NCBI GenBank assembly: GCA_021822495.1
Contig: JAKAQO010000001.1
Location: 124,001 to 188,000 of the forward strand
From: a bacterium
Lineage (GTDB): Bacteria; Elusimicrobiota; Elusimicrobia; UBA1565; UBA9628
Direction: 5' to 3'
DNA: 64,000 nt
Part shown: positions 1 through 9,945 of the stretch, one piece after another
How the letters are laid out: each line of letters begins with the position of its first letter
Numbering within the stretch: position 1 is the first letter of the stretch
Translations under genes and position numbers: made by a program
Notes under the pieces: generated by a model
Databases searched by the model: none
The model's input: only the letters and a program-made list of their open reading frames with translations
Told to the model about the DNA's origin: nothing

Positions 1-857
1 TCGGAAATTTCCGCACTGATCTCAGCCGCCCAGGATCCGGAATTAGGAGCTTCATGGGCGATCAGCGCTCGACCGGTTTTAGAAACGCTTTTGAGAATGG
101 CGTCTAAATCAAGCGGAGTGAGAGTTCTTAAATCCAAAACTTCAGCCGAAGTTCCATTTTGAGACAAACGCTCGGCAGACTTAAGACAGGTCCCAACCAT
201 CGCCCCCCAAGAAATCATCGTCAAATCCGAGCCTTCCCGGCGCACGCGCGCGCTTCCAATTTGAATCTCATAGGGCTCTTCCTGAACCGGCCCGCGAGCC
301 GCCCGGTAAAGAGCTTTGGGTTCAAAGAAAATGACGGGATCCGGATCTCGAACGGCGGCAATCAAAAGCCCCTTGGCGTCTTCTGGAGTCGACGGGCAAA
401 CGACCTTGATTCCCGGGGTGTGGCAAAAATAAGCCTCTGGAGATTCCGAGTGATGCTCAGGGGCATGAATAAGCCCGCCGTGAGGCGAGCGAATAACCAA
501 AGGCAAGGAGTAGCGTCCGCGAGTCCGGCTTCGAATTCTCCCTAAGTGAGAAACGACCTGATCAAAAATAGAGGGCGTAAATCCGTCAAATTGAATTTCA
601 CAAACCGGCCGATACCCGGCAATGGCCAGCCCCATCGCCGAACCGATGATGCCTAGTTCTGCCAAGGGAGTGTCAACCACTCTTTCACTTCCAAAACGGT
701 CAAACAAGCCTTCAGTCGCGCGAAAAACGCCGCCATTTTTGCCGACATCTTCGCCCAGAATAATCACGCGCTCATCTTTTTCCATCTCCTGGCGCAAGGC
801 CTCGTTGATGGCCCCAACCAAATTGAGTTCTCGGGTTTTCACCACCGTCTTTGTCAT
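1..857 (-). CDS. pdhB: Pyruvate/2-oxo acid dehydrogenase E1 component, beta subunit (3' end outside window)
   Basis: This is the beta subunit of the thiamine-diphosphate E1 enzyme that decarboxylates pyruvate or branched 2-oxo acids with the alpha subunit. The translation from the ATG at 855-857 begins MTKTVVKTRELNLVGAINEA and contains LGEDVGKNGGVFRATEGL, the typical TPP-pocket segment with the catalytic-site glutamate, then VDTPLAELGIIGSAMGLAIA and RSPHGGLIHAPEHHSES. A GGAG ribosome-binding site lies just upstream. About 285 codons are visible; the family is usually about 325 residues, so roughly 40 C-terminal residues are missing off the window. It is separated from its alpha-subunit partner by two unrelated genes (parA and an AlbA_2 gene), with a 157-nt gap upstream. 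Whether pyruvate or a branched 2-oxo acid is the substrate cannot be decided here, although lipA nearby fits a lipoyl-dependent complex. Confidence 0.93.
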   Translation of the reverse strand, partial: MTKTVVKTRELNLVGAINEALRQEMEKDERVIILGEDVGKNGGVFRATEGLFDRFGSERVVDTPLAELGIIGSAMGLAIAGYRPVCEIQFDGFTPSIFDQVVSHLGRIRSRTRGRYSLPLVIRSPHGGLIHAPEHHSESPEAYFCHTPGIKVVCPSTPEDAKGLLIAAVRDPDPVIFFEPKALYRAARGPVQEEPYEIQIGSARVRREGSDLTMISWGAMVGTCLKSAERLSQNGTSAEVLDLRTLTPLDLDAILKSVSKTGRALIAHEAPNSGSWAAEISAEIS

Positions 858-926
858 GGTCTCCTTCCGTACAGACTCTGGCCGTTCTCCAACGAATCTG
901 GAAACGGCACTTCCTCGCCTATGCTC

Positions 927-940
927 GGTCGGAGCCGACC
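927..940. other. Perfect 6-bp hairpin in the parA-pdhB gap
   Basis: GGTCGG-AG-CCGACC forms a perfect stem in the gap between parA and pdhB. No T-run follows on either strand, so it is not a clear intrinsic terminator. It could be a weak transcript boundary or a repressor site; it is listed because it is the only structure in the gap that separates pdhB from the upstream run of overlapping genes. Confidence 0.3.
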
Positions 941-1014
941 ATTTCTGACCGAATATAAATGAGGGAATGCCGCTTCCAAATTCCGTTTAAGATAGCGACC
1001 TCGCTTAAGCTCAG

Positions 1015-2007
1015 TCATGAAATAGAAATCCCCATCTTATTGACAATCTTGTTCGCCATATTCTTAAAATCCTCACGGGCGTCTTGCGCCGCCAGAGCGT
1101 GGGATCCAATAGCGCCATCGGCCGGCTTGAGTAAAAACATAGGCTTACGCGCCTCCTGAGCCATGGCCATGAGACTTCGATAATGCTTGAGAAGGCCAAA
1201 ACAATGCGGATCCTCGGAAACCGTGTAGTCGCCCTCTATCTCCTCAAGCACGTATTTTCGATAGGCGCCAGGCATACGATGAATCCATTTTTCATAGGAT
1301 TTAGCGGGACGATCCTGGCGGATTGAATGTTGCATGACAATATAGCCGATGGGACTCATCTCGCCTTGCGGCAATTGGAGCTGGGGATCGGGATTTTTTT
1401 TCAATCGCTCACCCCACTCTTTCCGCCATTTTCTCAGAGTCGGGCCTAAATTTCTCAACCCTTGGAGAGAAAAGAGATCGGGCGCCAGCGGCACGACCAC
1501 ATGGCTTGATGAAATTAAGGCGGCTCGATTAATGGCGCCGAGATTAGGACCAATATCTACAAGCACGATTTTTGCCTTCTGCCTTTCAGCGGCTTCTTGG
1601 ATGACCCGCCAGAATGCCGATATCACCCGAAACGCGCGTTCCTTGCTGTCCAGACATTCAGGCCAAACCTGGGAAAGGTCATCCTCAAAACCGCTCAACG
1701 CCATATCTCCGGGAACAAGGAAAAGCGTATCGCTAATTTTTTGAGTCTCGGGAGTTTTAATATCGCCAACCCCGCGCCTAAGAGGCTCAATCGCTCCAAA
1801 AATCGTCCGCGAACTCCCATTCTCCGGCCATAATTTTTCTAATTCTTCATCATCAAGGAAAGCGGCGGAGAGGTTCCCCTGGGGATCAAGATCGGCGGTT
1901 AAAACGCTCAACCCCATATCTGAAAGCATCCATGCGACATGATAGATGAGAGACGTCTTGCCGACGCCGCCCTTGTTATTAAAGAATGTCAATACGGGAA
2001 CGCTCAT
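1015..2007 (-). CDS. parA: ParA/Soj-type partition ATPase
   Basis: A deviant-Walker-A ATPase of the ParA/MinD class. The P-loop is near the N terminus (FFNNKGGVGKTSL, about residues 7-19), followed by LTADLDPQGNLSAAF and VDIGPNLGAINRAAL, the switch-type segments of ParA. I chose the ATG at 2007 rather than one four codons earlier because 2007 forms an ATGA overlap with the upstream AlbA_2 gene, matching the arrangement of the other genes here. At about 330 residues it is somewhat longer than a minimal ParA. There is no ParB neighbour and no obvious centromere repeat, so a chromosome-partition role is not supported. It forms a translationally coupled pair with the AlbA_2/ATPase gene, which suggests a two-component accessory module whose function is not known to me. 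Confidence 0.88.
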   Translation of the reverse strand: MSVPVLTFFNNKGGVGKTSLIYHVAWMLSDMGLSVLTADLDPQGNLSAAFLDDEELEKLWPENGSSRTIFGAIEPLRRGVGDIKTPETQKISDTLFLVPGDMALSGFEDDLSQVWPECLDSKERAFRVISAFWRVIQEAAERQKAKIVLVDIGPNLGAINRAALISSSHVVVPLAPDLFSLQGLRNLGPTLRKWRKEWGERLKKNPDPQLQLPQGEMSPIGYIVMQHSIRQDRPAKSYEKWIHRMPGAYRKYVLEEIEGDYTVSEDPHCFGLLKHYRSLMAMAQEARKPMFLLKPADGAIGSHALAAQDAREDFKNMANKIVNKMGISIS

Positions 2008-3221
2008 GGCGCTCTCCAAACTGTCACGAGTATATAGTTATGTTCAACGTTAAAAACCGGCGCGGGATTTCCATTATCGGCAAGCGCTTTTCGGGCTATC
2101 TGAATGCCTACTCCAAATTTCTGAACGAATCCGAGATTACGCATGACCTCGGCTACGTTGGGATTGCGATAATCCGTAATCCCCGGCTTGCCGAAATTTT
2201 CGAGAGTCACCTGACCGAACGGCCCTCCTGGATTTTGCATCTCGATACGGTCTGAAAACCACGTGACCCTAACCGGGGCATTGGAATTCGCGTAATCTCT
2301 ATGCATAACGGCATTCCGGACGAGTTGCTGAAGGGCGTCCAGTGGATAATCACGCCACTGTATTTCCGTTGAGGCCGATCGAACATCCGTCGCAATTCGT
2401 ATATTCGCGCGAAAAATTTCATCTATTTGGCGCATCAAGTCGGGAATAGGACCCTGAATCAGCTTTTGATCCGCGATTGGGTCCGCCAGGGTTGTTCCGT
2501 TTATTCTGAGAAATTGGATATAGGCTCCAGGCAGAAACGATTCGGGCCCTTTTCCGATGGCAATAATTCCCACAACCGTCGGCAGCGACTTATCTCCCAA
2601 GGTCAAAAACCGCAAAGAGGCCATCTGTTGCTCCAATGTCCTCCCATTTACCCGCAAAACCTCCGGGGCAATGGCCGAAGGCAGATAAACGCGGCGAAAA
2701 AAATCCTCATCCAAATCTTTTATGGAGGCGCTCGTGATTTGACGCAAATCATCGGGCAAATCGGCGGCCTTGCGCCTCTCGTTCAGTCGACGCTCTTCTT
2801 CCATTGAGGCAACAGCCCTTCGAGGTCCAACTCGTATCCAAACCTGACCTTTATAGCGAACCGGCGGAAAAAGAGACGGCCAGACGATAACAACAGCAAT
2901 CTCGCAACCATTCAACACGCGCTTTTCAACGGACATTGTGGGCATCGAAAGGATATTCCCGTTTGAACGCATATCGGAAAGTTGAATAAGCAACTCTTCT
3001 GTCACTCGCAACCCGGCACAATTACCGTCATCCCGTACGCCGATAAAAATGACGCCGGGCAGATTATGCCCCGGCATATCGTTGGCAAACGCGCAAATGG
3101 CCTTACACACATCGCCAGGGTTGGCAAGCGAAGCTTTTCTCTCAACACGATCTGACTCAATCTCTTTCAAGAGCGTTATGAGTTCGCTGTCATCCATGGA
3201 TTTCACCGCAGTCCCTGTCAT
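2004..3221 (-). CDS. AlbA_2 (Schlafen-like) domain protein with GHKL-type ATPase C-terminus
   Basis: The N-terminal region (about residues 10-125, with ESDRVERKASLANPGD and FIGVRDDGNCAGL) matches the AlbA_2 putative nucleic-acid-binding domain. The C-terminal half contains LDALQQLVRNAVMHRDY and IEMQNPGGPFGQVT, the N-box and G-box style motifs of the HATPase_c_4 domain common in this family (COG2865). Proteins of this build are annotated as transcriptional regulators or helicase-like accessory factors; the true role is uncertain. Its ATG overlaps the pdhA stop (ATGA at 3218-3221) and its own stop overlaps the parA start. It therefore looks coupled to pdhA on one side and parA on the other, although neither protein has a known place in 2-oxo acid oxidation. 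Confidence 0.82.
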   Translation of the reverse strand: MTGTAVKSMDDSELITLLKEIESDRVERKASLANPGDVCKAICAFANDMPGHNLPGVIFIGVRDDGNCAGLRVTEELLIQLSDMRSNGNILSMPTMSVEKRVLNGCEIAVVIVWPSLFPPVRYKGQVWIRVGPRRAVASMEEERRLNERRKAADLPDDLRQITSASIKDLDEDFFRRVYLPSAIAPEVLRVNGRTLEQQMASLRFLTLGDKSLPTVVGIIAIGKGPESFLPGAYIQFLRINGTTLADPIADQKLIQGPIPDLMRQIDEIFRANIRIATDVRSASTEIQWRDYPLDALQQLVRNAVMHRDYANSNAPVRVTWFSDRIEMQNPGGPFGQVTLENFGKPGITDYRNPNVAEVMRNLGFVQKFGVGIQIARKALADNGNPAPVFNVEHNYILVTVWRAP

Positions 3222-4408
3222 GGAAAGCGCCCCTCAAGAGGCGGGATCTCGACGATTTCCCCCAAACGCATTTTTCTCTCAAGCAAAGCTTCGAGTTCGG
3301 CTCTTTGTTCGATTAAAGCTCGTGGCGCGCTCGCATAATTGTTGGCGAACATATCCAAAGGGTTCGGCTCAGGGAAAGACTCATAGGCCTTAATCTCCGC
3401 ATCCACCAGGGCCTCCGCGTTTTTGAGGAGTTCTTGATGCCGCGCTTCATCCATGAGTTTGAGCGTCTCCAAATATCGCCTAAGACGTAAAAGCGGATCG
3501 CGTTTGGCCCATTTCTCCACGTCTGTTTTCTCTCGGTAGCGGGAAGCGTCATCCGCAGTTGTGTGATTGGCCATGCGATAAGTCTCAAGCTCAAGAAGAG
3601 TCGATCCCCGGCCTTCCCGCCCGCGAGAAATGGCCTGCTGCATAGCGGAAAAAACTGCCAAGGCGTCGTTTCCGTCTACCTGAAGGCCAAACACTCCATA
3701 CCCATGGGCCTTTTGAGCGAAAGTCTCGGCTGCGCATTGCGTTCGCCTTGAAACCGAAATGGCCCATTGATTGTTTTCTATGAGGAATATCACGGGCAAT
3801 TTCATTGTGCCTGCAAAAGTTAAAGCCTCGTGCAAATCGCCCTTGGAACTGGCGCCGTCCCCCAAATAAGCCAAGACGACCGCGCCATCATCGCTAACGC
3901 CTTTCCCAAAGCGCGACAAGGACGCTCGGCCTTCGGCCTTGACCGCGCCTTTTTTTTCGAGTTTCGCGCCCCAGGCGAGCCCCGCAGCCAAGGTCAAATG
4001 CCCGCCGACTGTGATTGAAAACGTCATATCACGGTTTTCTTCCGGGAAAACGGTCCCACGGTCATCGCCCGCCCAGACTAAAAGCGAATGGCGAAATTTC
4101 ATTCCACGCCCGTAATACGCCCCGGTTCCGCGATAAGTGGGAATCATCCAATCCGAGGGTTTGAGGCAAAAAGCGGGAATAAGTTGGCTCGCCTCTTGTC
4201 CCAAAACCGAAGGATAGGTGCCTAAGCGGCCTTGACGCTGGAGCTTAATCGCGCGTTCATCGAATGCGCGGAGTTCAATCATTTTTTGGTAAATTTCAAG
4301 CAAGGTCTTGGAGTCAATGTGCGGATCAAGAGTGGAATCAACAGAGCCGTCTGGACTTAAAATCTCAAGACGCTGGGTTTCGTGGCGAACAACGGTTTCA
4401 AGAGGCAT
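3218..4408 (-). CDS. pdhA: Pyruvate/2-oxo acid dehydrogenase E1 component, alpha subunit
   Basis: The thiamine-diphosphate-binding subunit of E1. The TPP motif starts at GDGASSKGDLHEALTFAG and ends at the NN of FLIENNQWAIS, with the usual spacing. YRGTGAYYGRG and LELETYRMANHTTADDASRY (the phosphorylation-loop region) also match the alpha subunit of the two-subunit (Gram-positive/branched-chain) type E1. At 396 residues it is slightly long, with a short N-terminal extension. It overlaps lipA by 11 nt upstream and the AlbA_2 gene by 4 nt downstream, so the order is trxB-lipA-pdhA. The beta subunit lies about 2.4 kb further on, beyond parA. No E2 or E3 gene is in the window. Confidence 0.93.
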   Translation of the reverse strand: MPLETVVRHETQRLEILSPDGSVDSTLDPHIDSKTLLEIYQKMIELRAFDERAIKLQRQGRLGTYPSVLGQEASQLIPAFCLKPSDWMIPTYRGTGAYYGRGMKFRHSLLVWAGDDRGTVFPEENRDMTFSITVGGHLTLAAGLAWGAKLEKKGAVKAEGRASLSRFGKGVSDDGAVVLAYLGDGASSKGDLHEALTFAGTMKLPVIFLIENNQWAISVSRRTQCAAETFAQKAHGYGVFGLQVDGNDALAVFSAMQQAISRGREGRGSTLLELETYRMANHTTADDASRYREKTDVEKWAKRDPLLRLRRYLETLKLMDEARHQELLKNAEALVDAEIKAYESFPEPNPLDMFANNYASAPRALIEQRAELEALLERKMRLGEIVEIPPLEGRFP

Positions 4409-5300
4409 GGACTTTTGAACCTTTCATGAATAATTCTCCAGCATGATAAGAACTGCGAACCAAGGGGCCGGAAGCAATTTCAGCAAACCCCATTTCTCTG
4501 GCGCGCTCAGCGTAAAAATCAAAACGCTCGGGACTTAAAAATTCCCGCACCGGAACATTCCGGCCGGATGAATCAGGCCTTAAATATTGTCCCAAAGTCA
4601 CAATCGAAACTCCCGCCGCGCGCAAATCCCGCAAAGACTCTAAAACTTCCTCTTCCGTTTCGCCAATTCCCAAAAGAAGCGAAGATTTCGCCGGAGTATC
4701 GGGCAAAACTTTTCGAAAATGAGCGAGAACGGCCAAAGATTGATCATAGCCCGCTTTTGAATCTCGAACCGCGGGAGTCAGCCGCCGCACGGTTTCAAGA
4801 TTGTGGGCCGCAACATCCGGCCGAACTTCTAAAACTTTCTCAATCAGATTTGTGTCCCCGCGAAAATCCTGCATCAAGACCTCGATTTTGGTCGTGGGAC
4901 AATTTTGCCGAATCGCTTTGATGCAGGAAGCGATATGAGAGGCCCCCTGATCCGGCAAATCATCCCGGCATACCGTAGTTAAAACAATATAGTCCAATTT
5001 CATCTCTTGAATAGTTTGGGCGAGTTTTTGCGGCTCAAGCGGGTCGGGCAGCGGAGGTTTTAAAGCGGAACTGACCGAACAAAAGCGGCAACCACGCGTG
5101 CATAATTCTCCCAAAACCATGAAGGTGGCTGTTCCCGCGCCCCAGCACTCGGCAAGATTAGGGCACCGGGCCTCTTCACAAACGGTATGAAGATTACGGG
5201 AAGAAGAAATTTTTTTAATGCGCTCGTAATTTTCTCCCGTTGGAAGCTTGACGCGAAGCCAAGCAGGAAAACGCGAAAGAGAAGCCTCCGCCACCGGCAT
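4398..5300 (-). CDS. lipA: Lipoyl synthase
   Basis: A radical-SAM enzyme that inserts two sulfur atoms into octanoyl groups on lipoyl domains of 2-oxo acid dehydrogenases. The radical-SAM cluster motif is ELCTRGCRFCSV (CxxxCxxC). The auxiliary cluster cysteines are in CEEARCPNLAECW near residue 40, and the C-terminal RSSYHAGE segment carries the conserved RSSY serine. The 300-residue length is normal. The start overlaps the trxB stop by one base (TAATG) and the end overlaps pdhA, so it is probably co-transcribed with the E1 alpha subunit that needs lipoylated partners. No lipB is visible in the window. Confidence 0.96.
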   Translation of the reverse strand: MPVAEASLSRFPAWLRVKLPTGENYERIKKISSSRNLHTVCEEARCPNLAECWGAGTATFMVLGELCTRGCRFCSVSSALKPPLPDPLEPQKLAQTIQEMKLDYIVLTTVCRDDLPDQGASHIASCIKAIRQNCPTTKIEVLMQDFRGDTNLIEKVLEVRPDVAAHNLETVRRLTPAVRDSKAGYDQSLAVLAHFRKVLPDTPAKSSLLLGIGETEEEVLESLRDLRAAGVSIVTLGQYLRPDSSGRNVPVREFLSPERFDFYAERAREMGFAEIASGPLVRSSYHAGELFMKGSKVHAS

Positions 5301-6226
5301 TATTTTTCCCCGGCCAGAAACCGTTCGGCTTCAAGGGCGGCCATGCAGCCCGTTCCGGCGGCGGTGACAGCCTGACGGTAACGGGAGTCCATCACGTCTC
5401 CAGCGGCAAAAACCCCGGGGATGGAAGTTCTTGTTCGCCCATCGGTCACGATATAGCCGTGATCGTCAAGTTTGAGCTGGCCGCCCAAAAAATTAACCGT
5501 CGGCTTGTGGCCAATGGCGACAAAAAACCCATGACAGGAGATATCCGAAAATTTTTCGGTCTTCAAATTTTTAACGCGAACGCCGGAGACATGCCCGTTT
5601 CCCAAGACCTCGGAAATAGCCGAATCCCAGACAAAAGAGAGTTTGGGGTTTTTAAAAGCCCGGTCCTGCATGATTTTGGAAGCGCGCAATTCATCTCGGC
5701 GGTGAATAATGATAACCTTGCTTGCGAACTTGGAAAGAAATAAGGCCTCCTCCAAAGCCGTATCTCCGCCGCCAACGACGACCACATCCTTTCCTTTAAA
5801 GAAAAACCCGTCGCAAGTGGCGCAAGCGCTGACCCCATGCCCCATTAATTTTTTCTCAGATTCCAAGCCCAGCCATTGGGCCGTGGCGCCAGTGGCGACA
5901 ATGACGGTTTCGGAGGCAAAGGTTTTTCCTTCCGTCGTTTCAAGTTTAAAAGGACGCGAAGATAAATCAATTTTCGAGACATCTTCCGAAACGATGGAAA
6001 CCCCCAGGCGTTCGCACTGTTTTTTCATGCGCTCCATGAGTTCCGGGCCTAAAACTGGCTCCGGAAAACCGGGAAAATTTTCGACTTCGGAAGTCAGCAT
6101 CAGTTGTCCGCCAGCGGCCATTCCGCCGATGATCAAGGGGTTTAAATCGGCCCTGGCGGCATAAATCGCGGCGGTATAGGCTGCGGGACCGGATCCAATC
6201 ACGATAATTTTTCTGGAATTACTCAT
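5300..6226 (-). CDS. trxB: Thioredoxin-disulfide reductase
   Basis: An FAD- and NADPH-dependent flavoprotein that reduces thioredoxin. It has the N-terminal FAD motif IIVIGSGPAAYTAAIYAARA, the redox-active CATC in SACATCDGFFF, a second dinucleotide fold VVVVGGGDTALEEALFL, and the C-terminal FAD motif GVFAAGDVMD. The length is about 308 residues. Two ATG codons are possible (6235 and 6226). I prefer 6226, which begins MSNSRKIIVIG, because a TATAAT ends only seven bases before it, so the mRNA could be leaderless; this start is uncertain. It is the first gene of the run that continues into lipA and pdhA. Confidence 0.95.
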   Translation of the reverse strand: MSNSRKIIVIGSGPAAYTAAIYAARADLNPLIIGGMAAGGQLMLTSEVENFPGFPEPVLGPELMERMKKQCERLGVSIVSEDVSKIDLSSRPFKLETTEGKTFASETVIVATGATAQWLGLESEKKLMGHGVSACATCDGFFFKGKDVVVVGGGDTALEEALFLSKFASKVIIIHRRDELRASKIMQDRAFKNPKLSFVWDSAISEVLGNGHVSGVRVKNLKTEKFSDISCHGFFVAIGHKPTVNFLGGQLKLDDHGYIVTDGRTRTSIPGVFAAGDVMDSRYRQAVTAAGTGCMAALEAERFLAGEK

Positions 6227-6233
6227 AAGAATC

Positions 6234-6239
6234 ATTATA
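6234..6239 (-). promoter_or_regulatory. Candidate -10 element for trxB
   Basis: A perfect TATAAT on the minus strand lies seven bases before the second ATG of trxB. The corresponding -35 region is poor. If used, transcription would start at or within a base or two of the ATG, giving a leaderless message. Confidence 0.35.
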
Positions 6240-6320
6240 TCATTTAGTCCTTATGCCTATTCTCATGAACCCCAAAGAGGGCATTGTCCCATCCTTGGAA
6301 CTTCATCAAGAGAGGGACTT

Positions 6321-6707
6321 ATGAGCTCTAAAATTGAAATTCTGGGAATTGAGTGCGAAAGCCGCTTGGGCATCACCTTGGAAGAGAGAAAAAAGCCGCA
6401 AAAGATTACTCTCGATTTAGTTTTGACCCTTGATTTAACCGCCGCCGGCCGCCATGACAGCCTAAAATTGAGCGCGAACTACTTTAAAATCGAAAGGCTG
6501 GCCCGGGCGCTCGCCGAAAAAGGAGAACGTCTTCTCATTGAGCGCCTGGCCTGGGAGATCGCCCTTCACATCTTGGACGAAGAGCCTCGCCTAGATGCGG
6601 TTTCGGTCCGGGTCCACAAAAAGCCAGCCTCCATGCCCAAAGCCCGGGAAGTCATCGTTGAAATGACGAAGACCCGTAGCCCTCGCAAGAAATCCAGATC
6701 ATCCTAA
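6321..6707 (+). CDS. folB: Dihydroneopterin aldolase
   Basis: FolB cleaves 7,8-dihydroneopterin to 6-hydroxymethyl-dihydropterin in folate synthesis. The N-terminal pattern IEILGIECESRLGITLEERK with a following PQ fits the family signature (G-x-ER-x-PQ). The segment LIERLAWEIALHIL matches the conserved helix, and VRVHKKPASMPKAREV contains the Lys-Pro active-site region near residue 110. The length of 128 residues is slightly above the usual 120, with a basic tail. A GAGAGGGAC ribosome-binding site precedes the ATG. It stands alone between the divergent trxB and the convergent groEL; no other folate gene is in the window. Confidence 0.88.
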   Translation: MSSKIEILGIECESRLGITLEERKKPQKITLDLVLTLDLTAAGRHDSLKLSANYFKIERLARALAEKGERLLIERLAWEIALHILDEEPRLDAVSVRVHKKPASMPKAREVIVEMTKTRSPRKKSRSS

Positions 6708-6716
6708 AAACAAAAA

Positions 6717-6742
6717 GCCCCCGGACCCGAAGGCCCGGGGGC
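6717..6742. terminator. GC-rich hairpin between convergent folB and groEL
   Basis: GCCCCCGGACC and GGCCCGGGGGC form an 11-bp stem with one mismatch around a four-base loop. It is preceded by an A-run (6712-6716), which becomes a T-run on the minus strand, so it can act as an intrinsic terminator for groEL and probably folB. Confidence 0.75.
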
Positions 6743-6750
6743 TTGTCTCA

Positions 6751-6773
6751 AAAAAGGGGACAGTCCCCTTTTT
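6751..6773. repeat. Dispersed palindrome AAAAAGGGGAC-A-GTCCCCTTTTT, copy 1
   Basis: A perfect 11-bp palindrome around a single central A, six bases past the groEL stop codon. A near-identical copy is at 30490-30512 and a variant at 62883-62903, each flush with gene ends. It can also serve as a bidirectional terminator because each arm is flanked by A/T runs. Confidence 0.85.
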
Positions 6774-6778
6774 ATCGA

Positions 6779-8410
<1,632 letters not shown>

Positions 8411-8422
8411 TTATTCCTCCAG

Positions 8423-8734
8423 TTATTTCAGGATTCCGAGAATGTCGTCCTGGTGCATGATCAAATATTCTTGATCGTCGAGTTTGATTTCAGATCCGGA
8501 GTATTTTCCGTAAAGGATCTTATCTCCGGCTTTAACGTCCATCGGGAGAACCTTGCCATCTTCGGCGGTTTTTCCTTTTCCGCAAGCGATGATCTCGCCT
8601 TCCTGCGGTTTTTCCTTCGCGGTGTCGGGAATAATGAGCCCGCCGCGTTTGGTTTCCTTGGCCTCGATCGGTTTCACTAAAACGCGATCGCCGAGAGGCT
8701 GGATTTTCACTTTCGTCAGAGTCGCTTCTGCCAT
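8423..8734 (-). CDS. groES: Co-chaperonin GroES (10 kDa)
   Basis: Heptameric lid of the GroEL chamber. It has [20 protein letters not shown] at the N terminus, the mobile loop [18 protein letters not shown], and [20 protein letters not shown]. At 103 residues it has a small N-terminal extension compared with the usual 95-97. A clear ribosome-binding site (AGGAGG, from cctcct on the plus strand near 8745-8750) precedes the ATG. It is the first gene of the groESL operon, transcribed from the extended -10 promoter described separately. Confidence 0.98.
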   Translation of the reverse strand: MAEATLTKVKIQPLGDRVLVKPIEAKETKRGGLIIPDTAKEKPQEGEIIACGKGKTAEDGKVLPMDVKAGDKILYGKYSGSEIKLDDQEYLIMHQDDILGILK

Positions 8735-8760
8735 ACCTTGAATCCTCCTAATCTTTGATA

Positions 8761-8825
8761 GAGCGAATCTAGCGCTCGCTCACCTTCTCTGCTAATTATA
8801 GCACAAAGAAAGGCAGAGTTGTCAA
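8761..8825 (-). promoter_or_regulatory. groESL promoter with downstream inverted repeat
   Basis: On the minus strand TTGACA (8820-8825) and TATAAT (8795-8800) are separated by 19 nt; the -10 is preceded by TGC, making an extended -10. Just downstream, at about +7 to +27, is an inverted repeat GAGCGA-N9-TCGCTC (8761-8781). The position and the nine-base spacer resemble a CIRCE operator for HrcA, but the arm sequence is not the CIRCE consensus (TTAGCACTC-N9-GAGTGCTAA). Confidence 0.7.
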
Positions 8826-8845
8826 TCGAGGGCTTTGACTGCTAA

Positions 8846-9808
8846 TTAATCCCGAATGCTCTTTTTGAGTTGCAGAAGGGATATGGAGGCAGAATTAGAG
8901 GGAGATTGGTTGCGATTCTTAAAGAAAAATCCGCCCCTTTTGCCAACGCCAGATTCGCCAGAAGAAACAATAGGAGCAGTAATTTTTTGAGATGAGGAGC
9001 TATTTTCCACCGAAGGCAAGGGACGCTCTTCAGAAGCATCGGCTTCGGAAATCTTGATGGACGACGCCCCCTTCTGCGCCAACTGAATAGATGGAATTGA
9101 GCGCAACTCTTCCTCCAGTCTTCTGATGAGCCCGAGAGATTGCGCTAAACTTTTCTCCTTTTCCGCCAAATCTTTAGCCAAGCGGTCGACCAATCCATTT
9201 CGAATCGTCAAATCCTCGTAAAGTTCCTTCACCTGATCCTTGAGGCGATCGGATTGAGAACGCTCTTTCTCCAATTCGGTTTTGACCAAGGCCAAGGCTT
9301 CTTCCTTCCCTTTTAAAAGAGCGTTAAGGCGCTCAGAACTTTCTTGAGCTTCCTTATTAATATGCGATAAATCTTTTTCCAGCGCCGCAACTTTTTTCTC
9401 AAGAGATGATTTCTCCTCCGACTCCTGCTTCAAATCCCGGCTCATCCCCTCCACTTGGTTTTGCAAGGAAATGAGAAGATTTTTTTCGTGACGGGCGTTT
9501 TCGATCTCCGACATTAATTCTTTAACGTGGAGAAAAATCTTGGCTTCGGCCGATTCAAGGGCTTCCTTTGGGTTTTCAGCTCCCAAAAGCCCATTTTGAG
9601 CCGACGGAGGAACCGGCGGACGGGAAGTTTGTTTATTTCCTGCCCCAACAATCTCGGAAAATTCTCCGGCATAACGCCAATTTTTGTCCTGGATTTCCCC
9701 CTCCGCCGAACAAACCAAGGTGGTCGAGGAAAAACCGGAAAGCCGCCACAATTCATCCGCCGAATAAGCCCCGGGAACCTTGCCGTCAATATAAACCCAA
9801 TATTTCAT
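8846..9808 (-). CDS. GYF_2-like N-terminal domain, long coiled coil
   Basis: The first 55 residues (MKYWVYIDGKVPGAYSADEL through NWRYAGEFSEIV) have the pattern of the bacterial GYF_2 domain, a peptide-binding module. Residues of roughly 85-240 are strongly heptad-like and charged (for example KEEALALVKTELEKERSQSD), so most of the protein is a coiled coil. The tail is serine-rich and basic with GVGKRGGFFF. I chose the ATG at 9808 because TTGGAGGAAG precedes it; an upstream in-frame start would add nine residues. There is no signal peptide or membrane segment. The function is unknown; it lies downstream of nothing informative and is probably monocistronic. Confidence 0.6.
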   Translation of the reverse strand: MKYWVYIDGKVPGAYSADELWRLSGFSSTTLVCSAEGEIQDKNWRYAGEFSEIVGAGNKQTSRPPVPPSAQNGLLGAENPKEALESAEAKIFLHVKELMSEIENARHEKNLLISLQNQVEGMSRDLKQESEEKSSLEKKVAALEKDLSHINKEAQESSERLNALLKGKEEALALVKTELEKERSQSDRLKDQVKELYEDLTIRNGLVDRLAKDLAEKEKSLAQSLGLIRRLEEELRSIPSIQLAQKGASSIKISEADASEERPLPSVENSSSSQKITAPIVSSGESGVGKRGGFFFKNRNQSPSNSASISLLQLKKSIRD

Positions 9809-9945
9809 ATCTTCCTCCAAAATAAACGCGCACAAACCTAAAACAAGGATAATCTCCGGAACAAATTATTTCAAGGGCTTTTTTGTTACAGGGTTTACCT
9901 GAAATATACCGGCGACCTTACTTTCAGGTTCATCTTGAACTTGGA

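Noticed and set aside
1015..2007. parA as a marker of a chromosome or plasmid origin
   Set aside because: No parB, no parS-like repeats, no dnaA or rep gene, and it is coupled to an AlbA_2 gene within the pdh region.
8761..8781. Canonical CIRCE operator at groESL
   Set aside because: Spacer and position fit but the arms GAGCGA/TCGCTC do not match the CIRCE consensus; reported only as a non-canonical repeat.
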